A stretch of 64,000 nucleotides of DNA, from contig NZ_WNDO01000001.1 of NCBI RefSeq assembly GCF_009912395.1, positions 1-64,000 of the forward strand, read 5' to 3'. Below, in pieces: positions 35,288-44,343 of the stretch (the stretch's first letter is position 1; the number at the start of each line of letters is the position of its first letter). Origin of the DNA: Luteibacter sp. (GTDB taxonomy: Bacteria; Pseudomonadota; Gammaproteobacteria; Xanthomonadales; Rhodanobacteraceae). The notes below the pieces were generated by a model. It saw only the letters and a program-made list of their open reading frames with translations, ran no database searches and was not told the DNA's origin. Position numbers and translations under genes: made by a program.

Positions 35288-35293
35288 GGTTAT

Positions 35294-35324
35294 AACTGGT
35301 CGCGCGCAAGGCGCGCGACCAGTT
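35294..35324. terminator. Bidirectional hairpin between pldA and slyD
   Basis: A perfect 14-base-pair stem (AACTGGTCGCGCGC) with a 3-base loop stands between the convergent stop codons at 35287 and 35340. Confidence 0.75.
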
Positions 35325-35339
35325 CAGCGCTTTCGACGA

Positions 35340-35822
35340 TCAGTGGTGATGACCACCCTCACCATGCACGTGGCCGTGGGCCAGCTCTTCGTCGGTCGCG
35401 GCGCGCACGTTGGTGATTTCCACCGCGAAGTGCAGGGTCTGGCCGGCGAGCGGGTGGTTGCCGTCGACGGTGACGTTGTCGCCGTCGATCTTGGCGATGG
35501 TCACGTTGATCGAGCCCTGGTCGTTACGACCCTGGAACTGCATGCCCGGCTGCAGGTCTTCCACGCCCTGGAACGCCGCGCGTGGCACCACCTGGACGAG
35601 TTCGTCGTGACGCACGCCGTAGCCCTCTTCCGGCGCCACGTCGACCTTGAACTGGTCGCCCGTCTGGCGGCCAGCCAGGGCGTTCTCCAGGCCCGGGACG
35701 ATGTGGCCTTCGCCATGGATGTAGGCCAGCGGCTCGCGACCTTCCGAGCTGTCGATGACGTTGCCCTGGTCGTCGGTCAGCGTGTAATGGAAGGAAACGG
35801 CGTGGCGGTCGGCGATCTGCAT
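35340..35822 (-). CDS. slyD: FKBP-type peptidyl-prolyl isomerase / metallochaperone SlyD
   Basis: This 160-residue protein begins 'VSFHYTLTDDQGNVIDSS' and has the catalytic FKBP part ('PLAYIHGEGHIVPGLENAL'). The inserted chaperone flap follows, then 'GNHPLAGQTLHFAVEI'. The tail is His-rich ('HGHVHGEGGHHH'), the nickel-binding feature of SlyD, though shorter than in E. coli. It is cytoplasmic. It diverges from the carboxylase operon across a 186-base region. Confidence 0.93.
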   Translation of the reverse strand: MQIADRHAVSFHYTLTDDQGNVIDSSEGREPLAYIHGEGHIVPGLENALAGRQTGDQFKVDVAPEEGYGVRHDELVQVVPRAAFQGVEDLQPGMQFQGRNDQGSINVTIAKIDGDNVTVDGNHPLAGQTLHFAVEITNVRAATDEELAHGHVHGEGGHHH

Positions 35823-36008
35823 GAAATTCTCGCTTTAAAGGGAAAGAAGGGGGCGAAGACCCGTCCCCGGATGTCCAAGGCTAGGGGACCTGCCCCCCTC
35901 ACTGCAAATCCGCGGCGCCGCCGATGCTGCGCCGCAACCCGCCACGACGGCGGATTCTGCTAGTTTTGGCGGTTTCCCACTCCCCCTTTTCGCCACGCCG
36001 GGAACCGC

Positions 36009-38003
36009 ATGTTCGACTGCATTCTGATTGCCAATCGTGGCGAAATCGCCTGCCGCGTGATCCGGACCTGCCGCCGCCTGGGCATCCGCACGGTCGCCGT
36101 CTACTCCTCCGCCGATGCCGACGCCCAGCACGTCCGCCTGGCCGACGAGGCCTGGCCCATCGGCGGTCCGCGCCCCGCCGAGTCCTATCTGCGCGGCGAC
36201 GCCATCATCGAGGTCGCCCGCCGTACGGGCGCGCAAGCCATCCACCCGGGCTACGGCTTTCTGTCCGAGAACACCGACTTCGCCCGCGCCTGCGAGGCGG
36301 CAGGCATCGTCTTCATCGGCCCGCGTCCCGCCAGCATCGACGCCATGGGCTCCAAGGCGGCCGCCAAGGCCTTGATGGAAAAGCACGCCGTGCCGCTGGT
36401 GCCCGGCTACCACGGTGAAGACCAGGACCCCGCGCACCTTGCCGCCCAGGCGGAGCGCACCGGCTTCCCGCTGATGATCAAGGCCGCCTCGGGCGGCGGT
36501 GGCAAGGGCATGCGCATCGTGCGCGATGCAGCAGCCTTCGCCGAGGCCCTGGCATCCGCCCAGCGCGAGGCGGCCAACGCCTTCGGCGACACCCGGGTGA
36601 TCCTCGAACGCTACGTTGAGCATCCGCGCCATATCGAGTTCCAGGTGTTCGGCGACACCCACGGCAACGTGATCCACCTCAACGAACGCGAATGCTCGGC
36701 CCAGCGTCGCTACCAGAAGGTGCTGGAGGAAACCCCCTCGCCCTTCCTCGACGAGGTCCGCCGCGCCCGCATGGGCGAGGCAGCCGTCGCCGCGGCCCGC
36801 GCCGTGGACTACGTGGGCGCAGGCACCGTCGAGTTCATCGTGGGCCAGGACGGCGAGTTCTTCTTCATGGAGATGAACACCCGTCTCCAGGTCGAACATC
36901 CCGTCACCGAGGAAACCCTCGGCCTCGACCTCGTGGAATGGCAGCTGCGCGTCGCCGCCGGCCTGCCCTTGCCCCTGCGCCAGGAAGACATCCACGCGAA
37001 CGGCCACGCCATCGAGGTACGCCTGTACGCGGAAGATCCTGAAGCCAACTTCCTGCCGGGCTCCGGCAAGCTGGTCGCCCTGCGGCTGCCGACACCGTCG
37101 CGCCATGTGCGCCTCGACGGCGGCGTGGTCGAAGGCGACACGGTGACGATCTTCTACGACCCGATGATCGCCAAGCTGATCGTCCACGACCGCGACCGCA
37201 CCCAGGCGCTGGAGCGCCTGCGCGAAGCACTTGCCGTTACCGACATCGTGGGCCCCAAGTCCAACGTGGCCTTTCTCGAGCGCCTCTCCCGGCATCCGAT
37301 CGTGGTCGAGGGACGCATCGACACGGGGTATCTCGATCGCCACCTCGACCAATTCCTCGCCGCCGGCACCGTCGCGGGCGACACAGAACGCTCCGCTGCC
37401 GCCGTGGCGCTGCTGCTGGCCGACGAAGTCTCGCCGATCCGAGCATCCGGCGATCCGCACTCGCCCTGGGCCAGCGCCGACGCCTGGCGCCTGGGTCACG
37501 CCGGCAAGCGTGTCGTGGCCTTGATGGAAGGCGATGTCCGCCATGAGATCGAAGCCCACGGCCACGACGGTCATTACGTGCTTCACGAAGGCGGCACGAG
37601 CTGCACCGTGGCTGGCGCCCGCCTCGTGGATGGCGTGCTGTCCGCGCGCTTCGACGACCGCTCGCGCCGGATTCCCCTCGCCATCACGGGCAACCGCGTC
37701 CGCCTGCACGACGAACAGGGTCGCCGCTGGCTGTTCGAACGCGCCCCCGCCTTCGCCTGGGGTGGCGCCGAAGGCGCCGGTGCGGCGCAACTGGTGGCGC
37801 CGATGCCGGGACGCATCGTGCTGGTGCGTGCCGCACCGGGCGACACGGTCGAGGAAGGCCAGGAACTGCTGGTGATGGAAGCCATGAAGATGGAACTTGC
37901 CTTGAAGGCGCCGCGTGCCGGCACCATCGAGTCGATATCCGCCGCCCAGGGCGATTTCGTGGACGCCGACAGCGTCCTCGTCCGCTTCGCCGAGACGGCT
38001 TGA
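36009..38003 (+). CDS. Biotin-dependent acyl-CoA carboxylase alpha subunit (probable 3-methylcrotonyl-CoA carboxylase)
   Basis: This 664-residue protein has a biotin carboxylase domain (residues 1-~445; 'ANRGEIACRVIRT', ATP loop 'ASGGGGKGMR', 'EMNTRLQVEHPVTE'). It ends in a biotinyl carrier domain with the biotin Lys in 'EAMKMEL'. The length and single-chain layout match MccA/LiuD, which carboxylates 3-methylcrotonyl-CoA in leucine breakdown. The HMG-CoA lyase gene next to it, which performs the last step of that pathway, supports this over geranyl- or propionyl-CoA carboxylase. The beta subunit and hydratase are not in the window. Confidence 0.85.
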   Translation: MFDCILIANRGEIACRVIRTCRRLGIRTVAVYSSADADAQHVRLADEAWPIGGPRPAESYLRGDAIIEVARRTGAQAIHPGYGFLSENTDFARACEAAGIVFIGPRPASIDAMGSKAAAKALMEKHAVPLVPGYHGEDQDPAHLAAQAERTGFPLMIKAASGGGGKGMRIVRDAAAFAEALASAQREAANAFGDTRVILERYVEHPRHIEFQVFGDTHGNVIHLNERECSAQRRYQKVLEETPSPFLDEVRRARMGEAAVAAARAVDYVGAGTVEFIVGQDGEFFFMEMNTRLQVEHPVTEETLGLDLVEWQLRVAAGLPLPLRQEDIHANGHAIEVRLYAEDPEANFLPGSGKLVALRLPTPSRHVRLDGGVVEGDTVTIFYDPMIAKLIVHDRDRTQALERLREALAVTDIVGPKSNVAFLERLSRHPIVVEGRIDTGYLDRHLDQFLAAGTVAGDTERSAAAVALLLADEVSPIRASGDPHSPWASADAWRLGHAGKRVVALMEGDVRHEIEAHGHDGHYVLHEGGTSCTVAGARLVDGVLSARFDDRSRRIPLAITGNRVRLHDEQGRRWLFERAPAFAWGGAEGAGAAQLVAPMPGRIVLVRAAPGDTVEEGQELLVMEAMKMELALKAPRAGTIESISAAQGDFVDADSVLVRFAETA

Positions 38004-38014
38004 CCGGAGTTTTC

Positions 38015-38908
38015 ATGAACGACCATGTCCGTATCGTCGAAGTAGGCCCGCGCGACGGCCTGCAGAACGAGAAAACCCTGCTGCCGGCGACGGTGAAGAT
38101 CGAACTGATCGACCGCCTGTCCGACACCGGCCTCGCCACCATCGAGGCCACCAGCTTCGTCAGCCCGAAATGGGTGCCGCAGCTGGCCGACGCCGCCGAG
38201 GTGTTCACCGCCATCCGCAAGGCGCCCGGCGTGGTGTATCCCGTCCTCGTGCCCAACCTGCAGGGGTACGAGCGGGCGCGCGAAGTGGGCGCCACCGAAG
38301 TCGCGGTATTCACCGCCGCGTCGGAAGCCTTCAACCGGAAGAACATCAACGCCTCCATCGACGAATCGATCGAGCGCTTCGCGCCCGTGCTCGAACGCGC
38401 CCGCGCCGATGGCGTGGCCGTGCGCGGCTATGTCTCCACCGTGCTCGGCTGCCCCTACCAGGGCGAGGTACCGGTGAGCGATGTCGTCCGTGTCGCGAAG
38501 CGCCTGCACGACCTCGGCTGTCATGAAATCTCGCTGGGCGACACCATCGGCGTCGGCACGCCGGCCAAGGCGCGCGCCATGCTTCGCGCCGTCGCCAGCG
38601 AGGTGCCAATGGCCGCGCTCGCCGTGCATTTCCACGACACCTACGGCCAGGCGCTCGCCAACATCCTTGCCTGCCTCGAAGAAGGCGTGCGCGTGGTCGA
38701 CAGCGCCGTCTCCGGCACGGGCGGCTGCCCGTATGCGAAGGGCGCGACGGGCAACGTCGCCAGCGAGGACGTCGTCTACATGCTGCACGGCATGGGCATG
38801 ACCACGGGCGTCGACCTCGACCGCCTCGTCGCCACCGGCGCATGGCTGGCGACGCAACTCGGCAAGGACACCGCCAGCCGCGTGACCAAGGCGCGCACGG
38901 CCGCCTGA
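38015..38908 (+). CDS. Hydroxymethylglutaryl-CoA lyase
   Basis: This 297-residue TIM-barrel enzyme splits HMG-CoA to acetoacetate and acetyl-CoA, the final step of leucine catabolism. Motifs are 'EVGPRDGLQNEK' (metal and catalytic Arg/Asp), 'HFHDTYGQ' (metal His pair) and 'SGTGGCPYAKGATGN' with the active-site Cys. GGAG stands 5 bases before the ATG. It starts 11 bases after the carboxylase stop and is certainly in the same operon. Confidence 0.93.
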   Translation: MNDHVRIVEVGPRDGLQNEKTLLPATVKIELIDRLSDTGLATIEATSFVSPKWVPQLADAAEVFTAIRKAPGVVYPVLVPNLQGYERAREVGATEVAVFTAASEAFNRKNINASIDESIERFAPVLERARADGVAVRGYVSTVLGCPYQGEVPVSDVVRVAKRLHDLGCHEISLGDTIGVGTPAKARAMLRAVASEVPMAALAVHFHDTYGQALANILACLEEGVRVVDSAVSGTGGCPYAKGATGNVASEDVVYMLHGMGMTTGVDLDRLVATGAWLATQLGKDTASRVTKARTAA

Positions 38909-38960
38909 CCGGAACGGCCGCGCGCCAGGCGACGATTCGTCTCGCGCGCGGACAGCCACT

Positions 38961-38982
38961 GTAGGAGCGCGCTTGCGCGCGA
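38961..38982 (+). repeat. REP, single forward copy
   Basis: An exact copy of GTAGGAGCGCGCTTGCGCGC plus GA, 52 bases after the HMG-CoA lyase stop. Confidence 0.85.
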
Positions 38983-39033
38983 CCCGCCAACGAAGCGGTG
39001 ACGCGGCGCCCCTCCCCATGGCAGCATCGGACC

Positions 39034-40005
39034 ATGCCATCCGATCTCATCCTCCGCCCCATCGAACCGCGCGACGATGCCCAGGTCGCTGCGGTCATCC
39101 GCAGCGTCATGCCGGAATTCGGCGCCGACGGTCCCGGCTTCGCCATCCACGATCCTGAAGTGGACACCATGTCCACCGCGTACGCGATGCCACGCAGCGC
39201 CTACTTCGTCGTCGAGAAAGACGGCAAGGTCATCGGCGGCGCAGGCATCGCCCCCCTGGAAGGCGGTGACGGCGACACCTGCGAGCTGCGCAAGATGTAC
39301 TTCCTGCCCGAGGCACGCGGCATCGGTGCGGCGTCGAAACTCATGCGCCTGTGCCTGGATGCCGCACGACGCGCCGGCTTCTCGCGTTGCTACCTCGAAA
39401 CCCTGACGGGCATGGACGCCGCACAGGCGCTTTACCAGCGCCACGGCTTCACCCGCATCGACGCGCCGATGGGCGGCACCGGCCATTTCAGTTGCGACCG
39501 TTTCTACCTGCGCGGCCTCAACGACGGCGACCTCACCGTGGCGCCCTCGCCGCCGTCGCTGAGCTTCGCCATCGACGATCCCGGTCGTCCGGACGTGCTG
39601 CCGCTCATCGAGCAACTGCACGGCTACCTGTCGGACCTCGACCGCCATCCCGTGCCGCCCTCGGTCACCATCGACAGCCTGCAACGCCCCCACGTCACAT
39701 TCATGACCGCCCGTGTGGACGGCACGCCGCTCGCCTGCGGTGCGGGCGTGGGCTACGACGACTATGTCGAGCTGAAGTACATGTACGTGCTGCCGGCCTG
39801 CCGCGGCATGGGCCTGGGCAAGCAGATGCTGGAGGCGCTGGAGAACGAGGTCCGCCGCAGCGGTGGTCGGATGGTCCGCTTGGAGACCGGCACGGCGCAG
39901 ACCGAATCCATCGAACTCTACGAGCGCGCGGGCTACCGTCGCTGCCCGCCCTTCGGCGAGCACAGGGCCAACGCGGCCAGTATCTTCATGGAGAAATCCC
40001 TTTGA
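39034..40005 (+). CDS. Tandem GNAT acetyltransferase (two fused domains)
   Basis: This 323-residue protein holds two complete GNAT domains. Domain 1 (about 1-160) has 'LRKMYFLPEARGIGAASKLM' and domain 2 (about 170-323) has 'ELKYMYVLPACRGMGLGKQML'; each contains the R/Q-x-x-G-x-G/A acetyl-CoA loop. Both keep the Tyr-containing C-terminal strand ('LYQRHGF', 'LYERAGY'). The substrates are unknown. The next GNAT gene starts on a TTG that overlaps this stop. Confidence 0.85.
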   Translation: MPSDLILRPIEPRDDAQVAAVIRSVMPEFGADGPGFAIHDPEVDTMSTAYAMPRSAYFVVEKDGKVIGGAGIAPLEGGDGDTCELRKMYFLPEARGIGAASKLMRLCLDAARRAGFSRCYLETLTGMDAAQALYQRHGFTRIDAPMGGTGHFSCDRFYLRGLNDGDLTVAPSPPSLSFAIDDPGRPDVLPLIEQLHGYLSDLDRHPVPPSVTIDSLQRPHVTFMTARVDGTPLACGAGVGYDDYVELKYMYVLPACRGMGLGKQMLEALENEVRRSGGRMVRLETGTAQTESIELYERAGYRRCPPFGEHRANAASIFMEKSL

Positions 40006-40556
40006 TCCGCATCGCCACCGAGGCCGACGCCGACGCGTGCCACGCCATCTACGCGCGCGTGGTCGAAACCAGCGCGATCACCTTCGAAACGGAACTGCCC
40101 GGCGTCGAGGCCATGCGCGGACGCATCCGCACCCGCCTCGCCACGCATCCGTGGCTGGTCTGGGAAGATCAGGGCGAAGTGATCGCCTATGCCTACGCGG
40201 GCCGCTTCCGCGAGCGAGCCGCCTACGACTGGATCGCCGAGACCTCGATCTACGTCCATGAGAAAGCCCGTCGCCGCGGCATCGCCCGCCGCCTCTACGG
40301 CGCGTTGCTGGAAGCGATGAAGCGGCAGGGCATCAACCAGGCCGTGGGCGTCATCACCCTGCCCGGCGAGGGCAGCGTGGCGATGCACGAGGCCATGGGC
40401 TTCGCCCCTGTCGGCGTCTGGCCCAAGGCCGGCTACAAGCTCGGCCAGTGGTGGGACGTCGGCGTGTGGAGCCTGTTCATCAGCGAGCCCGCGGTGCCGC
40501 CCGTACCGGTCGTGCCGTTCGAAGAACTGGTGGCGCGGGGCGACCTCACGTACTGA
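40002..40556 (+). CDS. GNAT acetyltransferase, phosphinothricin/methionine-sulfoximine acetyltransferase-like
   Basis: This 184-residue protein of the PAT/YncA group begins 'IRIATEADADACHAIYARVV' and has 'ITFETELP', 'YAGRFRERAAYDWIAETSIYVHEKARRRGIARRL' and 'HEAMGFAPVGVWPKAGYKLGQWWDVGVW'. These are the usual signatures of enzymes acetylating phosphinothricin-like amino acids. There is no ATG; TTG at 40002 sits in TTGA with the upstream stop and has GGAGA at a good distance, implying translational coupling. Confidence 0.85.
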   Translation: MIRIATEADADACHAIYARVVETSAITFETELPGVEAMRGRIRTRLATHPWLVWEDQGEVIAYAYAGRFRERAAYDWIAETSIYVHEKARRRGIARRLYGALLEAMKRQGINQAVGVITLPGEGSVAMHEAMGFAPVGVWPKAGYKLGQWWDVGVWSLFISEPAVPPVPVVPFEELVARGDLTY

Positions 40557-40561
40557 GGCTA

Positions 40562-40583
40562 TCGCGCGCAAGCGCGCTCCTAC
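40562..40583 (-). repeat. REP, single reverse copy
   Basis: An exact reverse complement of the REP unit, 5 bases after the GNAT stop codon. Confidence 0.85.
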
Positions 40584-40671
40584 AGAGCAATGGCGGCACA
40601 TTCGGTCGCAGCCGTGCGCGCGACCGCTCCGGACATCGTGCAGCGCCACAACCAGCGCCCCCGGAAGCCGC

Positions 40672-40677
40672 TAAACT
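40672..40677 (+). promoter_or_regulatory. Possible -10 element of the SDR gene
   Basis: TAAACT in GCTAAACTGGG lies 36 bases before the SDR start, a normal leader length. Confidence 0.35.
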
Positions 40678-40713
40678 GGGCCTCTTTGCCTTACGTCATC
40701 CTCTGGAGTCCCC

Positions 40714-41481
40714 ATGCAGCTCGATCAGGTCAAGGCCGTCATCACCGGCGGCGCTTCCGGTCTCGGCCACGCCGTGGCGCAGCGCCTCGTCGCCGCTGGC
40801 GCGAAGGTCGCCCTCTTCGACGTCAACGAAGAGAAAGGCCATGCCGCAGCCGCCGCGCTCGGCAGCCATGCCAGCTTCCAGCGCACCGACGTCACCTCCG
40901 AAGACGGCGTGGTCGCCAACGTCGCTGCCGCCCGCGAGGCCATGGGTGGCCTGAACGTGGTCGTGAACTGCGCAGGCATCCTTGGCGCCGGTCGCGTGCT
41001 GGGCAAGGAAGGCCCCATGCCGCTGTCGACCTTCTCCGGTACCATCATGGTGAACCTCGTCGGCAGCTTCAACGTCGCCAAGGCCGCCGCGCAGCTGATG
41101 CAGTCCAACGAACAGGGCGAGGACGGCGAGCGCGGTGTCATCGTCAACACCGCATCGGTCGCGGCCTACGAAGGCCAGATCGGCCAGGCCGCCTATTCGG
41201 CATCCAAGGGCGGCGTGGTCGGCATGACCCTGCCGATGGCCCGCGAACTGGCCCGTTTCGGCATCCGCGTGAACACCATCGCTCCGGGCATCTTCTGGAC
41301 GCCGATGGTCGATGGCATGCCGCCGCAGGTGCAGGAGTCCCTGTACGCCTCCATCCCCTTCCCGTCGCGCCTGGGCAAACCGGAGGAATTCGCCGACACC
41401 GTCGCCTTCCTCATCACCAGCCGCTACGTCAACGGCGAGACGATCCGCCTCGACGGCGCCGTCCGCCTGGCCCCGAAGTGA
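40714..41481 (+). CDS. Short-chain dehydrogenase (3-hydroxyacyl-CoA dehydrogenase type-2-like)
   Basis: This 255-residue SDR has the cofactor loop '[14 protein letters not shown]', acidic 'FDVNEEKG' favouring NAD+, 'NCAGIL', the catalytic Ser in '[10 protein letters not shown]' and 'YSASKGG'. The '[38 protein letters not shown]' segment is characteristic of HSD17B10-type enzymes. These oxidise 2-methyl-3-hydroxybutyryl-CoA (isoleucine breakdown) and other short 3-hydroxyacyl-CoAs. It lies 26 bases before the EfpL gene. Confidence 0.88.
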   Translation: MQLDQVKAVITGGASGLGHAVAQRLVAAGAKVALFDVNEEKGHAAAAALGSHASFQRTDVTSEDGVVANVAAAREAMGGLNVVVNCAGILGAGRVLGKEGPMPLSTFSGTIMVNLVGSFNVAKAAAQLMQSNEQGEDGERGVIVNTASVAAYEGQIGQAAYSASKGGVVGMTLPMARELARFGIRVNTIAPGIFWTPMVDGMPPQVQESLYASIPFPSRLGKPEEFADTVAFLITSRYVNGETIRLDGAVRLAPK

Positions 41482-41506
41482 TTCAACCCACCTACGTGCA
41501 GACACC

Positions 41507-42070
41507 ATGAAAGCATCCGACGTAAAGAAAGGTAACGTCGTCGAGAACGACGGCATCGTCTATCAGGTCCGCGACATCGAGCGCAGCTCGCCCACCGCGC
41601 GCGGCGGCAACGTGACGTTCCGCTTCACGCTGTATTCGATCCCGGGCAACCGCAAGTTCGACCTCAGCCTGCGCGCCGACGACGAACTGAAGGAAGTCAG
41701 CCTCGATCGTCGCCAGGCGAAGTTCTCGTACATGGACGGCGAGGCATTCGTCTTCATGGACGACGAGGACTACACCCAGTACACGCTCGACGCGGCCGTG
41801 GTGGGCGACAACGCTGGCTACATCGTGGAAGACGTCGAGGGCTACTACGTGCAGGTGATCGACGACGCGCCGGTCGGCCTCCAGGTACCCACCTCGGTCA
41901 TCCTGACCGTGAAGGACACCGCGCCAGAAATGAAGGGTGCCAGCGCCACCAAGCGCAGCAAGCCGGCGACGCTCAATACCGGCATCGAAATCCAGGTGCC
42001 CGAGTACATCACCAACGACGAAAAGGTGTGGGTCAACACCCTCACCGGCGAGTTCGCGGGCCGCGCCTGA
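41507..42070 (+). CDS. yeiP: Elongation factor P-like protein (EfpL/YeiP)
   Basis: In this 187-residue three-domain EF-P paralogue the domain I tip is '[11 protein letters not shown]' in place of the modified Lys/Arg of EF-P. It has the extended loop that marks EfpL, which relieves ribosome stalling at polyproline and related motifs without post-translational modification. '[19 protein letters not shown]' and the C-terminal '[23 protein letters not shown]' fit the family. It follows the SDR gene directly and may share its transcript. Confidence 0.92.
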   Translation: MKASDVKKGNVVENDGIVYQVRDIERSSPTARGGNVTFRFTLYSIPGNRKFDLSLRADDELKEVSLDRRQAKFSYMDGEAFVFMDDEDYTQYTLDAAVVGDNAGYIVEDVEGYYVQVIDDAPVGLQVPTSVILTVKDTAPEMKGASATKRSKPATLNTGIEIQVPEYITNDEKVWVNTLTGEFAGRA

Positions 42071-42257
42071 TGAACCGTGCGGGACGGCATCGTCGCCCGA
42101 CGTTGCCGTCCCGCCTTGCCGCTCGCGCTACAGTCAGCAACACTGGGGCAGAATCCTGCGTTCAACGGATGAAACCCTGCACACCATGAGCAATGGCTAC
42201 TCGCTCCGCGCCAGCGTCCTCGATGCGCTGATCCGGACGAAATGACCCGACGTCCCC

Positions 42258-44255
42258 ATGCGGGTTGCGCTGCGCAACACCGCGGCCGTCGTGCTGCCGC
42301 TCGCCATCGGCCTCTACAGCGGTCATCCGCAGGTCGGCATCGGCATCGCCGCCGGCGCGCTCGACACCATGTTCTCGGACCAGCCTGGTCCATACCAGCA
42401 ACGCCTCACCCGACTCTTCCTTGCCGCCCTCGCCGCGGCGGCGGCTTCGCTTGTGGGTTTTCTCATCGGCGACCACATCGTGCCCATGAGCATCGCCTGC
42501 GCGATCTGCGGCTTCCTTGGCGGCATGCTCGTAGTGTTCGGACCGGACATCGCCCGCGTGGGCATGACCAGCATGCTCCTGCTGGTGATCACGGCGGCCA
42601 CACCACAAGATGTGCGCGGCGCGTTGTCGGGCGGCGGGTTGATCTTCGCCGGTGGCATGTTGCTGGCCCTGTTCTCGGTCACCGCGTGGCCCTTGCAGCG
42701 CTATCGCCCCGAACGCCTCGCGCTCGCCGACGTGTATCGCGGCCTGGCGGAGCTGGCCCGCAAGCCGCAGAAGGACGGCGAGGCGCCCGGACTCAGCGAC
42801 GCGATGAACACGTTGCAGACCACCCTGCTCGGCCGCTACCACGCGCGCGGCCGCGCCATGGAAGCCTTCCGCGTGCTGCTGGAGCTGGCCGAGCGCATTC
42901 GTCTCGAACTGGTCGCCATGGCCGAGCTGGAAACGCGTCGCGACGGCATGGGCGAAATGTTCCGTAACGATGCGGCGCGCGTGCTCGCCGCCATCGCCGA
43001 AGCGGTCGACGCCGCCGAGCCGCCGCAGCGCGCCGAACGCGCGCTGGCGACCTTGCAGGCCAGTGAGCGCGCCCTGCTCGCCGGCAGCAGCGGCACGGGG
43101 TTGTCCGCCCATATCCAGGCCTTGTCGGGCCAGCTCGCCGCCGTGGTCCGTAACGCGAACTGGGCAGGCAGCCGCGGTGAAGAACGCGCGCAGCGTGCTG
43201 AAACCACGCTGCCCGACACATTGCGCAGCGCCTCGGCGCTATCCACCCTGCGCGCCAACATCACCACGGGCTCGGTGGCCTTTCGTCATGCGGTGCGCTG
43301 CGCGGTGGTGCTCACCCTCGCCTTCGCCGTGTCGCGCTACTACGAACTGCCGCACGGTTACTGGCTGCCGATGACCGCCGCAATCGTGCTTCGCCCGGAC
43401 TTTGCGGCCACGTTCAACTTCGGCCTGCTGCGCGTCGTCGGTACGATTCTCGGCCTGGTACTGACCAGCCTGCTGCTGCGCTTCACGCCGGACGCCACCT
43501 GGGCGCACATTCTGATGCTGGGCGTGCTTTGCGTGATCTTCCGCTACCTCGCCGGCGCGCATTACGGCATCGCCGTCGCCGCGCTGACCGGCACCGTCGT
43601 GGTCCTGCTCGCCTTCGAAGGCGTGGAGTCGAACACGGCCATGCACGACCGCGTGCTCAACACGGCCCTCGGCAGCGGCCTCGCCCTGCTGGCCTATGTG
43701 TTGTGGCCGTCCTGGGAACGGCATCGCGCGCGCAACGCCTTGTCGGACATGCTTTGCGCCTATGCCGACTACCTCGACGCGCTCGTCGTGCCCGCCGATG
43801 CCGGGCGCCGCCACGAGGTTCGTATGGCCACGCGTACGGCGCGAACCAACGCCCTGGCCTCGGTCGATCGCATGCGTACCGAGCCGGGCACCCCGGGCGT
43901 GTTGCAGGAACTGGCGGAGACCCTCTACGCCAACGGCAACCGCCTTGCCCGAACGGCGATGACCCTCGAAGCCCTCATCGACATGGGCGACGTGCCGGAA
44001 GACTGGAAGCACGTCGGCCCGTTCATCCACGAGGCCTCGGTGGAACTGCGCCGCCAGGCCGAGGCGCTGACCCGTACCGAGGGCATTTCCATGCCACCCG
44101 CGCTGCGCGAGCACCAGCGCAACCTGGTCGAAGCGCTGTCGCGCGGCAAGGACCGCGAATTCGCCGATGCCGTAGGCCGCCTCACCGACCGCCTCACCGA
44201 CAACGTCGACACCATCGCGCACGTGGTAACCCGCCGCAGCACCACCCCCTTGTAG
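42258..44255 (+). CDS. FUSC-family membrane transporter (aromatic-acid exporter-like)
   Basis: This 665-residue protein has two clusters of membrane segments (about 1-140 and 345-480), each followed by a cytoplasmic helical region, the FUSC/YccS/AaeB layout. 'TMFSDQPGPYQQRL' near the start and 'YYELPHGYWLPMTAAIVLRPDF' in the second half are family boxes. The chosen ATG has no ribosome binding site. The same frame is open upstream from 42186 apart from a TGA at 42243-42245, so the 5' end may be damaged. The TAG stop lies inside a REP. Confidence 0.8.
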   Translation: MRVALRNTAAVVLPLAIGLYSGHPQVGIGIAAGALDTMFSDQPGPYQQRLTRLFLAALAAAAASLVGFLIGDHIVPMSIACAICGFLGGMLVVFGPDIARVGMTSMLLLVITAATPQDVRGALSGGGLIFAGGMLLALFSVTAWPLQRYRPERLALADVYRGLAELARKPQKDGEAPGLSDAMNTLQTTLLGRYHARGRAMEAFRVLLELAERIRLELVAMAELETRRDGMGEMFRNDAARVLAAIAEAVDAAEPPQRAERALATLQASERALLAGSSGTGLSAHIQALSGQLAAVVRNANWAGSRGEERAQRAETTLPDTLRSASALSTLRANITTGSVAFRHAVRCAVVLTLAFAVSRYYELPHGYWLPMTAAIVLRPDFAATFNFGLLRVVGTILGLVLTSLLLRFTPDATWAHILMLGVLCVIFRYLAGAHYGIAVAALTGTVVVLLAFEGVESNTAMHDRVLNTALGSGLALLAYVLWPSWERHRARNALSDMLCAYADYLDALVVPADAGRRHEVRMATRTARTNALASVDRMRTEPGTPGVLQELAETLYANGNRLARTAMTLEALIDMGDVPEDWKHVGPFIHEASVELRRQAEALTRTEGISMPPALREHQRNLVEALSRGKDREFADAVGRLTDRLTDNVDTIAHVVTRRSTTPL

Positions 44256-44273
44256 GAGCGCGCTTGCGCGCGA
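44252..44273 (+). repeat. REP, forward copy containing the FUSC stop codon
   Basis: An exact unit; its second to fourth bases (TAG, 44253-44255) are the stop codon of the FUSC gene. Confidence 0.85.
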
Positions 44274-44331
44274 CCCACGGCAGCGGGCCAGGATTGCTGC
44301 ACCGCCAGAGGCATCCCGCTGCGCTCGGTCA

Positions 44332-44337
44332 TACACT
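44332..44337 (+). promoter_or_regulatory. -10 element giving a probably leaderless ACMSD mRNA
   Basis: TACACT ends 6 bases before the ATG at 44344. No ribosome binding site is present, so the mRNA probably begins at the start codon. Confidence 0.4.
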
Positions 44338-44343
44338 CGGGCC

